From positions 11,808-75,807 of the forward strand of contig NZ_JOCX01000024.1 of assembly GCF_000717915.1 (NCBI RefSeq): a DNA stretch of 64,000 bases. The letters are read 5' to 3'. Positions 1 to 8,411 of the stretch are shown here, in pieces. The notes beneath the pieces were generated by a model. It saw nothing but the letters and a program-made list of their open reading frames with translations. It searched no databases and was not told the origin of the DNA. The stretch is from Streptomyces sp. NRRL S-244. GTDB lineage: Bacteria; Actinomycetota; Actinomycetes; Streptomycetales; Streptomycetaceae. Both the position numbers and the translations under genes were made by a program. Numbering within the stretch: the stretch's first letter is position 1; every line of letters begins with the position of its first letter.

Positions 1-338
1 GGGGCTGCCTGCACCTGCTGGACCGCGAGGTCGACCAGATCCCGACCATCCACTCCACCCTGGAGGTCGAGGACACCGTCCTGCACCGGCTGCCCGAGCT
101 GACCGAGCTCATCATCGTGCCGGGTCCCGAGAAGGAGCCGGTGCCGGTCGTCTGCACCAAGGACGACGCCCCGCTGGACCTGGGCCGCTGGAAGCGCGCC
201 ATCGCCGACCAGTCCACGATGGCCGACCCCATCCAGATGAAGCTCGGCGAGCTGCCGCGCACGGCCACCGCCAAGATCAAGCGCCTCGAACTGGCCCGCC
301 GGCTCGCCGACCAGGTGACCCACGACCTGGCCTCCTGA
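1..338 (+). CDS. Adenylating (ANL superfamily) ligase, C-terminal fragment cut by window edge
   Basis: The frame is open from base 3 to the TGA at 336-338, so only about the last 111 residues are visible. They contain the C-terminal lid of an acyl/aryl-adenylating enzyme: GCLHLLDREVD (hinge region), PVPVVCT, and the closing TAKIKRLELAR with the usual catalytic-lysine context. The fragment aligns without gaps to the end of the complete ligase at 11994-13640, so the two are close paralogues. In diazo clusters such as cremeomycin, a ligase of this superfamily (CreM) uses ATP and nitrite to diazotise an aromatic amine. One of the two copies here could do that and the other could activate the carboxylate. 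The first ATG visible in frame (117) is internal and is not the start. Confidence 0.85.
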   Translation, partial: GCLHLLDREVDQIPTIHSTLEVEDTVLHRLPELTELIIVPGPEKEPVPVVCTKDDAPLDLGRWKRAIADQSTMADPIQMKLGELPRTATAKIKRLELARRLADQVTHDLAS

Positions 339-438
339 GCCGACGCGCACCGGACTCACCGCACTCCACCGCACTGCACCGCACCGCACATCCGGCACGA
401 CACATCTACCCCCGACCCGACCCCGGGAGCTGTACACC

Positions 439-1899
439 ATGTCAACGACCCAGAACCAGGAAGGCCGGCGCAAGCACCTCGGCCTCACCCTGGCGCTGCT
501 CGCCTTCGCCCAGCTGATCATCTCCATCGACTACAACATCGTCTACGTGGCCCTGCCCGACATCGGCAGCGGACTCGGCTTCTCCGCCCAGACCCTCCAG
601 TGGGTCGTCAGCGCCTACGCCGTCGCCTTCGGCGGGTTCCTGCTCCTCGGCGGCCGCGCCTGCGACCTGTTCGGCCCGCGCCGCATGTTCGTCCTCGGCC
701 TCGCGCTCTACGCCGGCTCCTCCCTGCTCGGCGGCCTCGCCGGCAGCCCCGAGGTGCTGATCGCCGCCCGCGCGATCCAGGGCATCGGCGGCGCCTTCCT
801 CTTCCCGGCGACCCTGACCCTGGTCTCCACCAGCTTCGCCGAGGGCAAGGAGCGCAACCGCGCCTTCGCCGTCTGGGGCACCGCCGGTGGCAGTGGCATG
901 ATCGTCGGCTCGCTGCTCGGCGGCGTGCTCACCCAGTCCCTCGGCTGGGAGTCCGTCTTCTACGTCAACGTGCCGCTGGCCGGCATCGCCGCGCTGCTCG
1001 CCTTCCCGCTGATCAAGCCGGACGCCGCCCGCAACACCAGCCGCAGCTTCGACCTGCTGGGCGCCCTGACCTCGACCGTCGGCATCACCGCGATCGTCTT
1101 CGCCCTGGTCCAGGGTCCCGAGTCCGGCTGGGCCTCCTCGGTCGTCCTCAGCGCCCTCGCCATCGGCGTGGTCCTGCTCATCGCCTTCTTCGTCATCGAG
1201 AAGAAGTCCTCCGACCCGCTGCTGCCGCTGTCGCTCTTCAAGAACCGCAACCTCACCACCGCCGTCGGCGTGACCTTCTTCTACATGGCCACCTTCGGCA
1301 CCCTGCTGTACTTCCTCACCGTCTACTTCCAGGGCGTCCACGGCTACAGCCCGCTGGAGACCGGCGTCGCCTTCCTCGTCCCGATGGTCGCCATCGCCAT
1401 CGGCGCCCAGACGGCCGGTGGCCTCGCCACCAAGCACGGCATCCGCGCCATCATGGTCGGCGCCATGGTCATCGGTGTCATCGGCACCGCGATCGTCGGC
1501 GTCACCATGGCCACCGACGCCTCGTACTGGGTCCTCGTCCCGGGCCTGATCGTCATGGGCCTCGGCCAGGGCGCCGGCTACACCCTGATGTTCGGTGCCG
1601 CCGCGATCGGCGTCGCCCCCGAGGAGCAGGGCATCGCCTCCGGTGTCGCCTCCACCACCCAGCAGATCGGTGGCGCCGTCGGCCTCGCCGTCCTGGTCGC
1701 CATCGCCAACTCCGGCCTGGAGGGCCAGACGGGTGAGGCGCTGCGCGCCGCCACCACCGACGGCATCCAGAAGGCGGTCTTCATCGCCGCGGTCGGCATC
1801 GTGATCACCGGCCTGATCGCCCTGGGCCTGAAGAAGCCCGAGCAGCAGGTGCAGACCGCACCCGCCGCCGAGCGCGAGTCACAGACCGCCGGTGTCTGA
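439..1899 (+). CDS. MFS drug exporter, DHA2/EmrB-QacA type (14 TM)
   Basis: This 486-residue membrane protein has about 14 hydrophobic segments, beginning around residue 14. It has the MFS loop motif around GRACDLFGPRRMF, between TM2 and TM3, and the DHA2-type sequence AIQGIGGAFLFPATLTL. The family exports drugs and natural products by proton antiport at the cytoplasmic membrane. GGGAG at 425-429 lies 9 nt before the ATG, and the gene starts 100 nt after the ligase fragment on the same strand, so the two may be co-transcribed. The position at the cluster edge suggests product export and self-resistance. The hydrophilic tail is Ala/Gln/Glu-rich. The substrate cannot be read from the sequence. 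Confidence 0.9.
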   Translation: MSTTQNQEGRRKHLGLTLALLAFAQLIISIDYNIVYVALPDIGSGLGFSAQTLQWVVSAYAVAFGGFLLLGGRACDLFGPRRMFVLGLALYAGSSLLGGLAGSPEVLIAARAIQGIGGAFLFPATLTLVSTSFAEGKERNRAFAVWGTAGGSGMIVGSLLGGVLTQSLGWESVFYVNVPLAGIAALLAFPLIKPDAARNTSRSFDLLGALTSTVGITAIVFALVQGPESGWASSVVLSALAIGVVLLIAFFVIEKKSSDPLLPLSLFKNRNLTTAVGVTFFYMATFGTLLYFLTVYFQGVHGYSPLETGVAFLVPMVAIAIGAQTAGGLATKHGIRAIMVGAMVIGVIGTAIVGVTMATDASYWVLVPGLIVMGLGQGAGYTLMFGAAAIGVAPEEQGIASGVASTTQQIGGAVGLAVLVAIANSGLEGQTGEALRAATTDGIQKAVFIAAVGIVITGLIALGLKKPEQQVQTAPAAERESQTAGV

Positions 1900-1920
1900 T
1901 CCGGCAGCCTGACGCACCGC

Positions 1921-1962
1921 ACGGCGAGAGCCCCCACCCGGCCGGGTGGGGGCTCTCGCCGT
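1921..1962. terminator. Bidirectional terminator hairpin
   Basis: A perfect 20-bp inverted repeat (1921-1940 with 1943-1962) lies between two convergent genes, 22 nt after the exporter stop and 14 nt before the oxidoreductase stop. It lacks a long T-run, as is common for Streptomyces terminators. Confidence 0.85.
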
Positions 1963-1975
1963 TGCGCCGCGTCGG

Positions 1976-3187
1976 CTAAACGGAAGCCAGCAAGGCCTCG
2001 GCGGAGTCGGGGAGTTCACGGCCCAGCAGGGACCGCAGCCGCGGGTAGGCCGCCGCGTCGCCGGCGAGGATCCCGCCGAGCAGGCTGTCCCCGGCCGCGT
2101 CCAGGACGAGCTTGGCGTACACCTCCCCGCCCGCGGATTCCCGTACGAATTCCAGCGCGCCCGGGGTCTGCGCGTGGGCGTCGCCGAAGGAGGCCACGTC
2201 CACGCCCATCAGCTTGAGCTTCGTGGACATGTCGGCGCCCGGGAAGCGGGCCGCTCCCTCGCCGAGCAGCTGGGCGGCGACGGCCTCCGCCATCCGGTAG
2301 CCCGGGGCCACCAGGCCGTAGCAGCGGCCCTCGACGGCCGCGCACTCGCCGACGGCCCAGACGTACGGGTCCGGGGTGCGGCAGTGGTCGTCGACGAGGA
2401 AGCCGCCGCGTTCGCCGCGCGGCAGGTCCGCGGGGCCGGCCAGGGAGTCCTGGGGCCGCACCCCGGCCGAGAAGACGACGAGGCCGGTCTCGACCGACGT
2501 ACCGTCCGCGAAGACCAGGCGGGCGACCCGTCCGTCGGCGCCCGCCTCGATGCGGCTGGTCGCCACGCCCAGGTGGGTGGTGACGCCGAGCCCGGTGACG
2601 AGCCGGTCCAGGACGCGGCCGCCGCCCTCGTCGACCTGGACGGGCATCAGCCGCGGCGCCATCTCCACGACGTGCGGGGCGAGCCCCAGCAGGCGCAGGC
2701 CGTTGGCGGCCTCCAGGCCGAGGAGGCCGCCGCCGATCACCACGCCGGTGGTGGTGCGGGCGGCGGCCTCACGGATGGCGTCGAGGTCGTCGAGGGTGCG
2801 GTAGACGCAAGCGCCGGGCAGTTCACGGCCGGGGAGGGGCGGGACGAAGGGCACCGATCCGGTGGCCAGGACGAGTGCGTCGTAGGGGACGCGGCCGCCG
2901 TCGGCCAGGGTGACGGTGCGCAGCTCGCGGTCAATGCCGACGGCCCTGGTGGAGGTGTGGAACTCCACCAGGGCGTCGTCGGACAGGGCCGGCTTGAGCA
3001 GGCTCAGCTCGGCCGGGGTCTTGTCGTCGAGGGCGGACGAGAGCCGGACCCGGTCGTAGGCGGGGTGTCTCTCCTCTCCGAGGACCACCACCCGCCAGGT
3101 TCCGTGCCGGTCGCGGGAGCGGAGCTCCTCGACCAGGCGGTGGCCGGTCATGCCGTGTCCGATGACGACGAGGGTGCGGGTGGTCAT
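1976..3187 (-). CDS. NirB-like FAD/NAD(P)H oxidoreductase (no sirohaem domain)
   Basis: This 403-residue flavoprotein has an N-terminal FAD-binding GHGMTG (about residues 10-15), the ATG loop VLATGSVP and a second dinucleotide fold VVIGGGLLGLEAANGL (about 148-163). The WAVGECAAVEGRCYG segment and the DMSTKLKLMGVDVASFGD block are typical of the N-terminal half of assimilatory nitrite reductase NirB. The [2Fe-2S], ferredoxin-like and sirohaem domains of full-length NirB are missing, so it probably only passes electrons from NAD(P)H, here most likely to the nitrate reductase. GAAGGA lies 9 nt before the ATG. It is the last gene of the minus-strand nitrate operon, 39 nt after the preceding gene. 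Confidence 0.85.
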   Translation of the reverse strand: MTTRTLVVIGHGMTGHRLVEELRSRDRHGTWRVVVLGEERHPAYDRVRLSSALDDKTPAELSLLKPALSDDALVEFHTSTRAVGIDRELRTVTLADGGRVPYDALVLATGSVPFVPPLPGRELPGACVYRTLDDLDAIREAAARTTTGVVIGGGLLGLEAANGLRLLGLAPHVVEMAPRLMPVQVDEGGGRVLDRLVTGLGVTTHLGVATSRIEAGADGRVARLVFADGTSVETGLVVFSAGVRPQDSLAGPADLPRGERGGFLVDDHCRTPDPYVWAVGECAAVEGRCYGLVAPGYRMAEAVAAQLLGEGAARFPGADMSTKLKLMGVDVASFGDAHAQTPGALEFVRESAGGEVYAKLVLDAAGDSLLGGILAGDAAAYPRLRSLLGRELPDSAEALLASV

Positions 3188-3226
3188 ACGTGGCGTCCTT
3201 CGCGGGGTGGGGGCCGCCGCGCCGGG

Positions 3227-4675
3227 TCAACTGCCGGTCGCGGCAGCGCTGGTGGAGGCCAGAGCGGCGCAGAGGGACTCCACCTGGCGGGTGCAGCCAC
3301 CGCAGCCGGTGGTCGCGCGGGTGGCGTCCGCGAGCTCGGCGAGCTCGCGCGCTCCGGCGTGCCAGGCCCGGGTGAGGTCCTGACGGGTGACGTTGTTGCA
3401 CAGGCAGACGACGGTTTCGGGCGTGATCTCGGCGGAGCCGGCCTTGGCCCGGCGGGGTGCGCGGCCAAGGAGCAGGCTGAGCCGGTCGCGCGGGACGGGC
3501 GCGTCGTGGACGTACAGCTCGGTCGTGGTGGCGATGGCCCGGTCGAAGCCCAGGAGGACCCCGGCGGTGATGCGTTCGCCGGTCAGCTCCAGGCGCGCGT
3601 AGCGGCCGTTCGCCGGGTCGTTGAGGGTGATCGTCTCCTCGGAGGGGGCGCTGCCGGGGATGCCGAGGACGACGAGGCCGGGGCCTGCGATACGGGGCCG
3701 CAGGACGCGGCGGGCGGGGGCCACGCCGCGCGCGCCGGAGGCGAGGTGGCGGGCCAGGGCCTCTGCCTGGGCCCAGCCGGAGGCCAGGGATCCGCCGCGG
3801 CTGCCGTGGTGTTCGGCGCAGTCGCCGAGGGCGTGGATCAACGGGTCTTCGGTGCGCATGCGGTCGTCGACGAGGATGCCGGTGCGGACGGCCAGACCGG
3901 CGGTGCGGGCCAGGCCGGTCTCGGGCAGGACGCCCGTGCACAGCAGCAGGGTGTCGGCGGGCAGGGCGGCGCCGTCGGCGAGGGTGAGGGCGGCGGGGGC
4001 GTGGGCGGTGGCGGGCGTGTAGGCGGTGGCCGGGCTGCCCGCGACGAGCTCGACGCCGGCGGCGGTGAGCCGGTCGCGTACGAGGGCGCCCGCGGCCGCG
4101 TCCAGGAGGTGGTCCATCGGCCAGGGGCCGGGGTGGACCAGGGTGACGGGACGGTTCTTGAGGGCCAGCGCGAACGCGGCTTCGACGCCCAGGGATCCGG
4201 CGCCCAGGATGGTCACGGGGGCCCGGGCGGCCACCGCGGCCGGGGCGGTGAGCCGGGCGCAGTCGGCGAGGGTGCGCAGCACGGCGACCCCGGCGGCCGG
4301 GCTCCCGTCGGGGGTGCGCAGACCGGGCAGGTCGGGGAGGAGCGGGGTGGCGCCGGTGGCCAGGATCAGCCGGGCGTACGGGAAGACGTCCCCGTCCGCG
4401 GTGTGCACGCGGCGCCGGACCCGGTCGATGCGGACGGCGCAGACGCCGGTCCGGATCGTGGTGTCGCCGGGCGGCGGGGGCAGTTCCATCGCCTCGGCCG
4501 GCAGGCTGCCGTCGAGGGCGGAGGTGAGCAGGGCCCGGTGGTAGGCGGGGGTGTCCTCGGCGCCGAGGACGGTGACGGGGTCCTCGCAGCCGAAGTGGCG
4601 CAGCCGGTCGAGGATCTGGTGGGCGGCCGGGCCGTTGCCGATGACGAGGATCGGCGCGGTGGGGTGCGTGGTCAT
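3227..4675 (-). CDS. Nitrate reductase electron-transfer flavoprotein (NasB-like) with C-terminal [2Fe-2S] domain
   Basis: This 482-residue protein starts at 4675, where its ATG overlaps the TGA of the nitrate reductase gene (ATGA). It has the FAD fold GNGPAA (residues 13-18) and an NAD-binding VTILGAGSLGVEAAF near residue 155. The C-terminal cysteine cluster (CLCNNVTRQDL ... TGCGGC) is of BFD/NirB type and binds [2Fe-2S]. Such proteins carry electrons from NAD(P)H to assimilatory nitrate reductase. The reading frame stays open far upstream across the reductase gene, but that extension is an Arg/Pro-rich shadow. The paralogy with the next gene (1976-3187) suggests an old duplication. Confidence 0.87.
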   Translation of the reverse strand: MTTHPTAPILVIGNGPAAHQILDRLRHFGCEDPVTVLGAEDTPAYHRALLTSALDGSLPAEAMELPPPPGDTTIRTGVCAVRIDRVRRRVHTADGDVFPYARLILATGATPLLPDLPGLRTPDGSPAAGVAVLRTLADCARLTAPAAVAARAPVTILGAGSLGVEAAFALALKNRPVTLVHPGPWPMDHLLDAAAGALVRDRLTAAGVELVAGSPATAYTPATAHAPAALTLADGAALPADTLLLCTGVLPETGLARTAGLAVRTGILVDDRMRTEDPLIHALGDCAEHHGSRGGSLASGWAQAEALARHLASGARGVAPARRVLRPRIAGPGLVVLGIPGSAPSEETITLNDPANGRYARLELTGERITAGVLLGFDRAIATTTELYVHDAPVPRDRLSLLLGRAPRRAKAGSAEITPETVVCLCNNVTRQDLTRAWHAGARELAELADATRATTGCGGCTRQVESLCAALASTSAAATGS

Positions 4676-6975
4676 GCGCGGGCGTCCTGGAGGAGTGCGG
4701 GGCCGGGGGCGGGCTCGGAGCCGAGCACGATGTCCGTGTCGATGCCGTCGCCGTTGCCGTTGCCGTTGCCGTTGCCGTCGAAGCCGTCGTGCTCCGCGCC
4801 GCCGTCCTCGAAGCCCCTCTCTGCGTCCGTCTCGGGGAATTCGGGCTCCGCCGGTTCGATCCGGACCGCGCACACCTTGAACTCGGGCATGCGGCTGCGC
4901 GGGTCGAGGGCGTCGTTGGTGAGCAGGTTGGCCCGCCCGGCGCCCGGGAAGTGGAACGGCAGGAAGACGGTGTCGGCGCGCAGGGTGGGGTCCAGGCGCA
5001 CCCGGGCGAGCGTGGTGCCGCGGGCGGAGCTGACCCGGGCGTGGCCGCCTTCGGTCAGCCCGGCCCGGGCGGCCGTGTCCGGATGGACCTCGACGTGCGC
5101 CTCGGGGGCGGCGGCGGTCAGCTGCGGCACCCGTCGGGTCTGCGCACCGGACTGGTACTGGGCCAGGACCCGGCCCGTGGTGGCGTACAGCGGGTGCTCG
5201 GCGTGCGCTTCCTCGGCGGGCGGGCGGTGTTCCACCTCGGCGAAGCGGGCCCGGCCGTCGGGGTGGGCGAAGCGGTCGAGGAAGAGCCGCGGGGTGCCGG
5301 GGTGGGCGGCTTCGCCGTCGGGGGTGCGCGGGCAGGGCCAGTGGAGGGTCTCGCCCGCGTCGAGGCGGTCGTAGCCGATCCCGGAGTAGTCGGCGGGCCC
5401 GCCCCGGGAGGCGCGGGCCAACTCCTCGAACACGGACCGGGGTTCCGCCGGGTAGCGCTCGGGGAGGTCGCCCAGCCGGGTGGCGAGGGCGCGCAGTACG
5501 GCGAGGTCGGAGCGGGCCCCGGGCGGCGGGTCCAGCAGCCGGCGCCGGCGCAGGACGCGGCCTTCGAGGTTGGTCAGGGTGCCTTCCTCCTCGGCCCACT
5601 GGGTGACGGGCAGCACCACGTCGGCCATGCGCGCGGTCTCGGAGGGGACGAAGTCGGCGACGACGAGCAGGTCCAGGGAGGCCAGGCGCTCGGCGACGCG
5701 GTCGGCGCGCGGGGCGGAGACCACCGGGTTGGCGCCGAAGACGAGCAGGGCGCGCGGGCCGGTGTCGGTGCCGAGGGCGCTGAGGAGTTCGTAGGCGCTG
5801 CGGCCCGGCCCCGGGAGGACCTCGGGGTCGACGCCCCAGACCTGCGCCACGTGCGCGCGGGCCGCCGGGTCGGTGATCATCCGGTAGCCGGGCAGCTGGT
5901 CGGCCTTCTGGCCGTGCTCGCGGCCGCCCTGGCCGTTGCCCTGGCCGGTGAGGCAGCCGTATCCGCCGCCTTCGCGGCCGGGCAGGCCCAGGGCGAGCGC
6001 GATGTTGATGAAGGCGGCGACGGTGTCGGTGCCCTTGCTGTGCTGTTCGGCGCCGCGTCCGGTGAGGACGTACGCGCGGTCGGCGGCGGCGAGCATCCGC
6101 ACGGCCTCGCGCTGGTCGCTGACGGGTACGCCGGTGACCTTCTCGACGCGTTCGGGCCACCAGGAGGCGGCGCGCTTCCACGCGGCTTCGAAGCCGGTGG
6201 TGCGGCGGTCCACGTAGGCCCGGTCGGTGTGGCCGTCGACGACGAGGATGTGCATCAGGCCGAGGGCGAGGGCCAGGTCGGTACCGGGGCGCGGCTGGAG
6301 GTGCAGGGCCGCGCGGGCGGCGGTGGGGGTGCGGCGGGGGTCGATGACGATCAGCCGGGCGGCGCTGAGGTGGCGCATCAGCGGGGGCATCGTCTCGGCC
6401 GGGTTGGCCCCGGCGAGCAGGATCGTGTCGGCGGCCGCGAGGTCGGTGACGGGGAAGGGCAGTCCGCGGTCCAGGCCGAACGCGGCGTTCCCGGCGGCGG
6501 CCGCCGAGGACATGCAGAAGCGGCCGTTGTAGTCGATCTGGCTGGTGCCGAGGGCGAGGCGGGCGAACTTGCCGAGGAGGTACGCCTTTTCGTTGGTGAG
6601 TCCGCCGCCGCCGAACACGCCGACGGCGTCGGGGCCGTGCTCGGCGCGGATCCGGGTGAGGGCGGCGGCCACCGTGTCGAGTGCGGTGTCCCAGTCGGTG
6701 GGGCGCAGGGTCCCGCCGGCGTCCCGGACCATGGGGGTCTTGATCCGGTCGGGGGTGGTGAGCAGGGCGGGGGCGGTCCAGCCCTTCTGGCACAGGCCCC
6801 CGCTGTTGACGGGGAACTCCGGGTCGGGCCGGACGTCGGCTCCGCCCGGCCCGTCCGCTCCGCCCGCCGCGTCGGCGCGGCTCAGCAGGGTGCCGCATTG
6901 CAGGGCGCAGTACGGGCAGTGGGTCCGTACGGTCCCGGACTCGTCGGCGTCGGCGGGCCCGGGCCGGTCAGACAC
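4672..6975 (-). CDS. nasA: Assimilatory nitrate reductase catalytic subunit (molybdopterin oxidoreductase)
   Basis: This 767-residue enzyme of the DMSO-reductase/NasA family reduces nitrate to nitrite in the cytoplasm. The N-terminal [4Fe-4S] ligands C20, C23, C27 and C62 are visible in CPYCALQCG and LCQKG. Molybdopterin-binding stretches follow, for example YNGRFCMSSAAAAGNAAFG, then GCLTGQGNGQGGREHGQKAD and the C-terminal molybdopterin-dinucleotide domain with FLPFHFPG. The GTG at 6975 has GGAGGA just upstream and overlaps the transporter gene by 8 nt. The C-terminus carries a short Asn-Gly repeat (GNGNGNGNGDG) encoded by a hexanucleotide-like DNA repeat near 4750-4780. No sirohaem nitrite reductase follows, so the local operon would make nitrite but not consume it. 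Confidence 0.92.
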   Translation of the reverse strand: MSDRPGPADADESGTVRTHCPYCALQCGTLLSRADAAGGADGPGGADVRPDPEFPVNSGGLCQKGWTAPALLTTPDRIKTPMVRDAGGTLRPTDWDTALDTVAAALTRIRAEHGPDAVGVFGGGGLTNEKAYLLGKFARLALGTSQIDYNGRFCMSSAAAAGNAAFGLDRGLPFPVTDLAAADTILLAGANPAETMPPLMRHLSAARLIVIDPRRTPTAARAALHLQPRPGTDLALALGLMHILVVDGHTDRAYVDRRTTGFEAAWKRAASWWPERVEKVTGVPVSDQREAVRMLAAADRAYVLTGRGAEQHSKGTDTVAAFINIALALGLPGREGGGYGCLTGQGNGQGGREHGQKADQLPGYRMITDPAARAHVAQVWGVDPEVLPGPGRSAYELLSALGTDTGPRALLVFGANPVVSAPRADRVAERLASLDLLVVADFVPSETARMADVVLPVTQWAEEEGTLTNLEGRVLRRRRLLDPPPGARSDLAVLRALATRLGDLPERYPAEPRSVFEELARASRGGPADYSGIGYDRLDAGETLHWPCPRTPDGEAAHPGTPRLFLDRFAHPDGRARFAEVEHRPPAEEAHAEHPLYATTGRVLAQYQSGAQTRRVPQLTAAAPEAHVEVHPDTAARAGLTEGGHARVSSARGTTLARVRLDPTLRADTVFLPFHFPGAGRANLLTNDALDPRSRMPEFKVCAVRIEPAEPEFPETDAERGFEDGGAEHDGFDGNGNGNGNGDGIDTDIVLGSEPAPGPALLQDARA

Positions 6976-8389
6976 GGACGTCCTCCGGGCGGGTGGCGGC
7001 GGCGGCCGTCCGCTGCTCGTGCTGCGGGGCCGGGACCGGGGCGCCGGCCCGCTCGCGGCGTACGTACACCGTCCAGACGACGGCGGCGCAGAGGGCGTAG
7101 TAGCCGAGGAAGGACAGGAAGGCGGGGGTGCCGTTGCTCGCGCCGCCGCTGTAGGCGCCGCGGAAGGCGAGGTTGATGGCGACTCCGCCGAGCGCGCCGA
7201 TCGCGCCCGAGATGCCGATGGCGGCGCCCGACAGGCGACGGGCGACGGCGAAGGCCCGGGTGGCGTCCTGGCCGTCCACGATGCGGGCCTCGGCCTGGCG
7301 GGTGAAGACCGCGGGGATCAGCTTGTAGGTGGAACCGTTGCCGATGCCGCTGAGGACGAACAGGGCGGTGAAACCGGCGATGAAGATCGTCAGGGAGTCG
7401 CGTGCCGAGGCGAGGAGCAGCACCCCGGTGCCGGCGCCCATGCCGGCGAAGGTGATGAGGGTGACGCGGGCGCCGCCGAACCGGTCGGCGAGCCAGCCGC
7501 CGAGGGGGCGGGAGAAGGAGCCGAGCAGCGGGCCGAGGAAGGTGTACGAGGCCGCCTGGAGCGGGGTGGAGCCGAACTGGGTCTGCAGGACCAGGCCGAA
7601 GGCGAAGCCGTAGCCGATGAACGAGCCGAAGGTGCCGATGTAGAGGAGCGAGATGAGCCAGGTGTCGCGCTGGCCGAGGGCCTCGCGCTGGGCGCCCGGG
7701 TCGGTCCGTACGGTCGCGATGTTGTCCATCTTCAGCGCGCAGACGAGGGAGACGAGCACGATGAGCGGCAGGTAGCAGGCGGCGATGTACGCCGGGTGGG
7801 TGTCGCCCGCGGTGGAGATGACGAGCAGGCCCAGCAGCTGGACGGCGGCGACGCCGAGGTTGCCGCCGCCCGCGTTGAGGCCGAGGGCCCAGCCCTGGTG
7901 GCGGCGCGGGAAGAAGCCGGTGATGTTGGTCATGGAGGAGGCGAAGTTGCCGCCGCCGACCCCGCCGAGGGCGCTGATCAGCAGGAACACCCACAGCGGG
8001 GTGCCGGGGCGCTGGATGAAGTACACGGTGAGCGTGGCGGGCACCAGCAGGATCGCGGAGGCGAAGACGGTCCAGTTGCGGCCGCCGAACCGGGTGACGG
8101 CGTAGCTGTACGAGGGGCGCAGGAGGGCGCCGACGAGCGTGGGGGTGACGACGAGGAGGAACTTCTCGTCGGGCGCGAAGCCGAGGCCGATCCGGGGCGT
8201 CATGAACAGCACCAGGACCGACCACATGCTCCAGATGGAGAAGCCGATGTGCTCGGAGACGACGGACAGGTAGAGGTTGCGCCGGGCGATGCGCTTGCCG
8301 CCCCGCTCCCAGTACTGCTCGTCCTCGGCGTCCCAGTCCTCGATCCAGCGCCCCTTGGCTGATCGCGTGGCTGCTCTCGCGGCACTCAT
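6968..8389 (-). CDS. narK: Nitrate/nitrite transporter, NarK family
   Basis: This 473-residue MFS protein has about 12 membrane segments. It carries the NarK/NasA-type nitrate signatures GGVGGGNFASSMTN and GWALGLNAGGGNLGVA. A hydrophilic N-terminal segment with WIEDWDAEDEQYWERGGK precedes TM1. Family members take up nitrate and/or exchange nitrate with nitrite. It is the first gene of the nitrate operon (narK-nasA-flavoprotein-flavoprotein), with AGGGAG about 10 nt before the ATG. Its stop overlaps the reductase start. The gene starts only 22 nt downstream of the lyase gene, in the same direction, so read-through from the biosynthetic genes is likely. Confidence 0.92.
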   Translation of the reverse strand: MSAARAATRSAKGRWIEDWDAEDEQYWERGGKRIARRNLYLSVVSEHIGFSIWSMWSVLVLFMTPRIGLGFAPDEKFLLVVTPTLVGALLRPSYSYAVTRFGGRNWTVFASAILLVPATLTVYFIQRPGTPLWVFLLISALGGVGGGNFASSMTNITGFFPRRHQGWALGLNAGGGNLGVAAVQLLGLLVISTAGDTHPAYIAACYLPLIVLVSLVCALKMDNIATVRTDPGAQREALGQRDTWLISLLYIGTFGSFIGYGFAFGLVLQTQFGSTPLQAASYTFLGPLLGSFSRPLGGWLADRFGGARVTLITFAGMGAGTGVLLLASARDSLTIFIAGFTALFVLSGIGNGSTYKLIPAVFTRQAEARIVDGQDATRAFAVARRLSGAAIGISGAIGALGGVAINLAFRGAYSGGASNGTPAFLSFLGYYALCAAVVWTVYVRRERAGAPVPAPQHEQRTAAAATRPEDVRV

Positions 8390-8411
8390 GACCTGGTTTC
8401 TCCCTTGTCTG

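Noticed and set aside
442..1437. A 331-codon minus-strand frame over the exporter gene
   Set aside because: The translation is Gly/Asp/Glu-rich without domains. The plus-strand MFS protein explains the region.
1946..5374. An 1142-codon open frame on the plus strand opposite the nitrate genes
   Set aside because: It is Gly/Ala/Val-rich and low in complexity, a typical antisense shadow in high-GC DNA. The minus strand here has clear NirB/NasB/NasA motifs.
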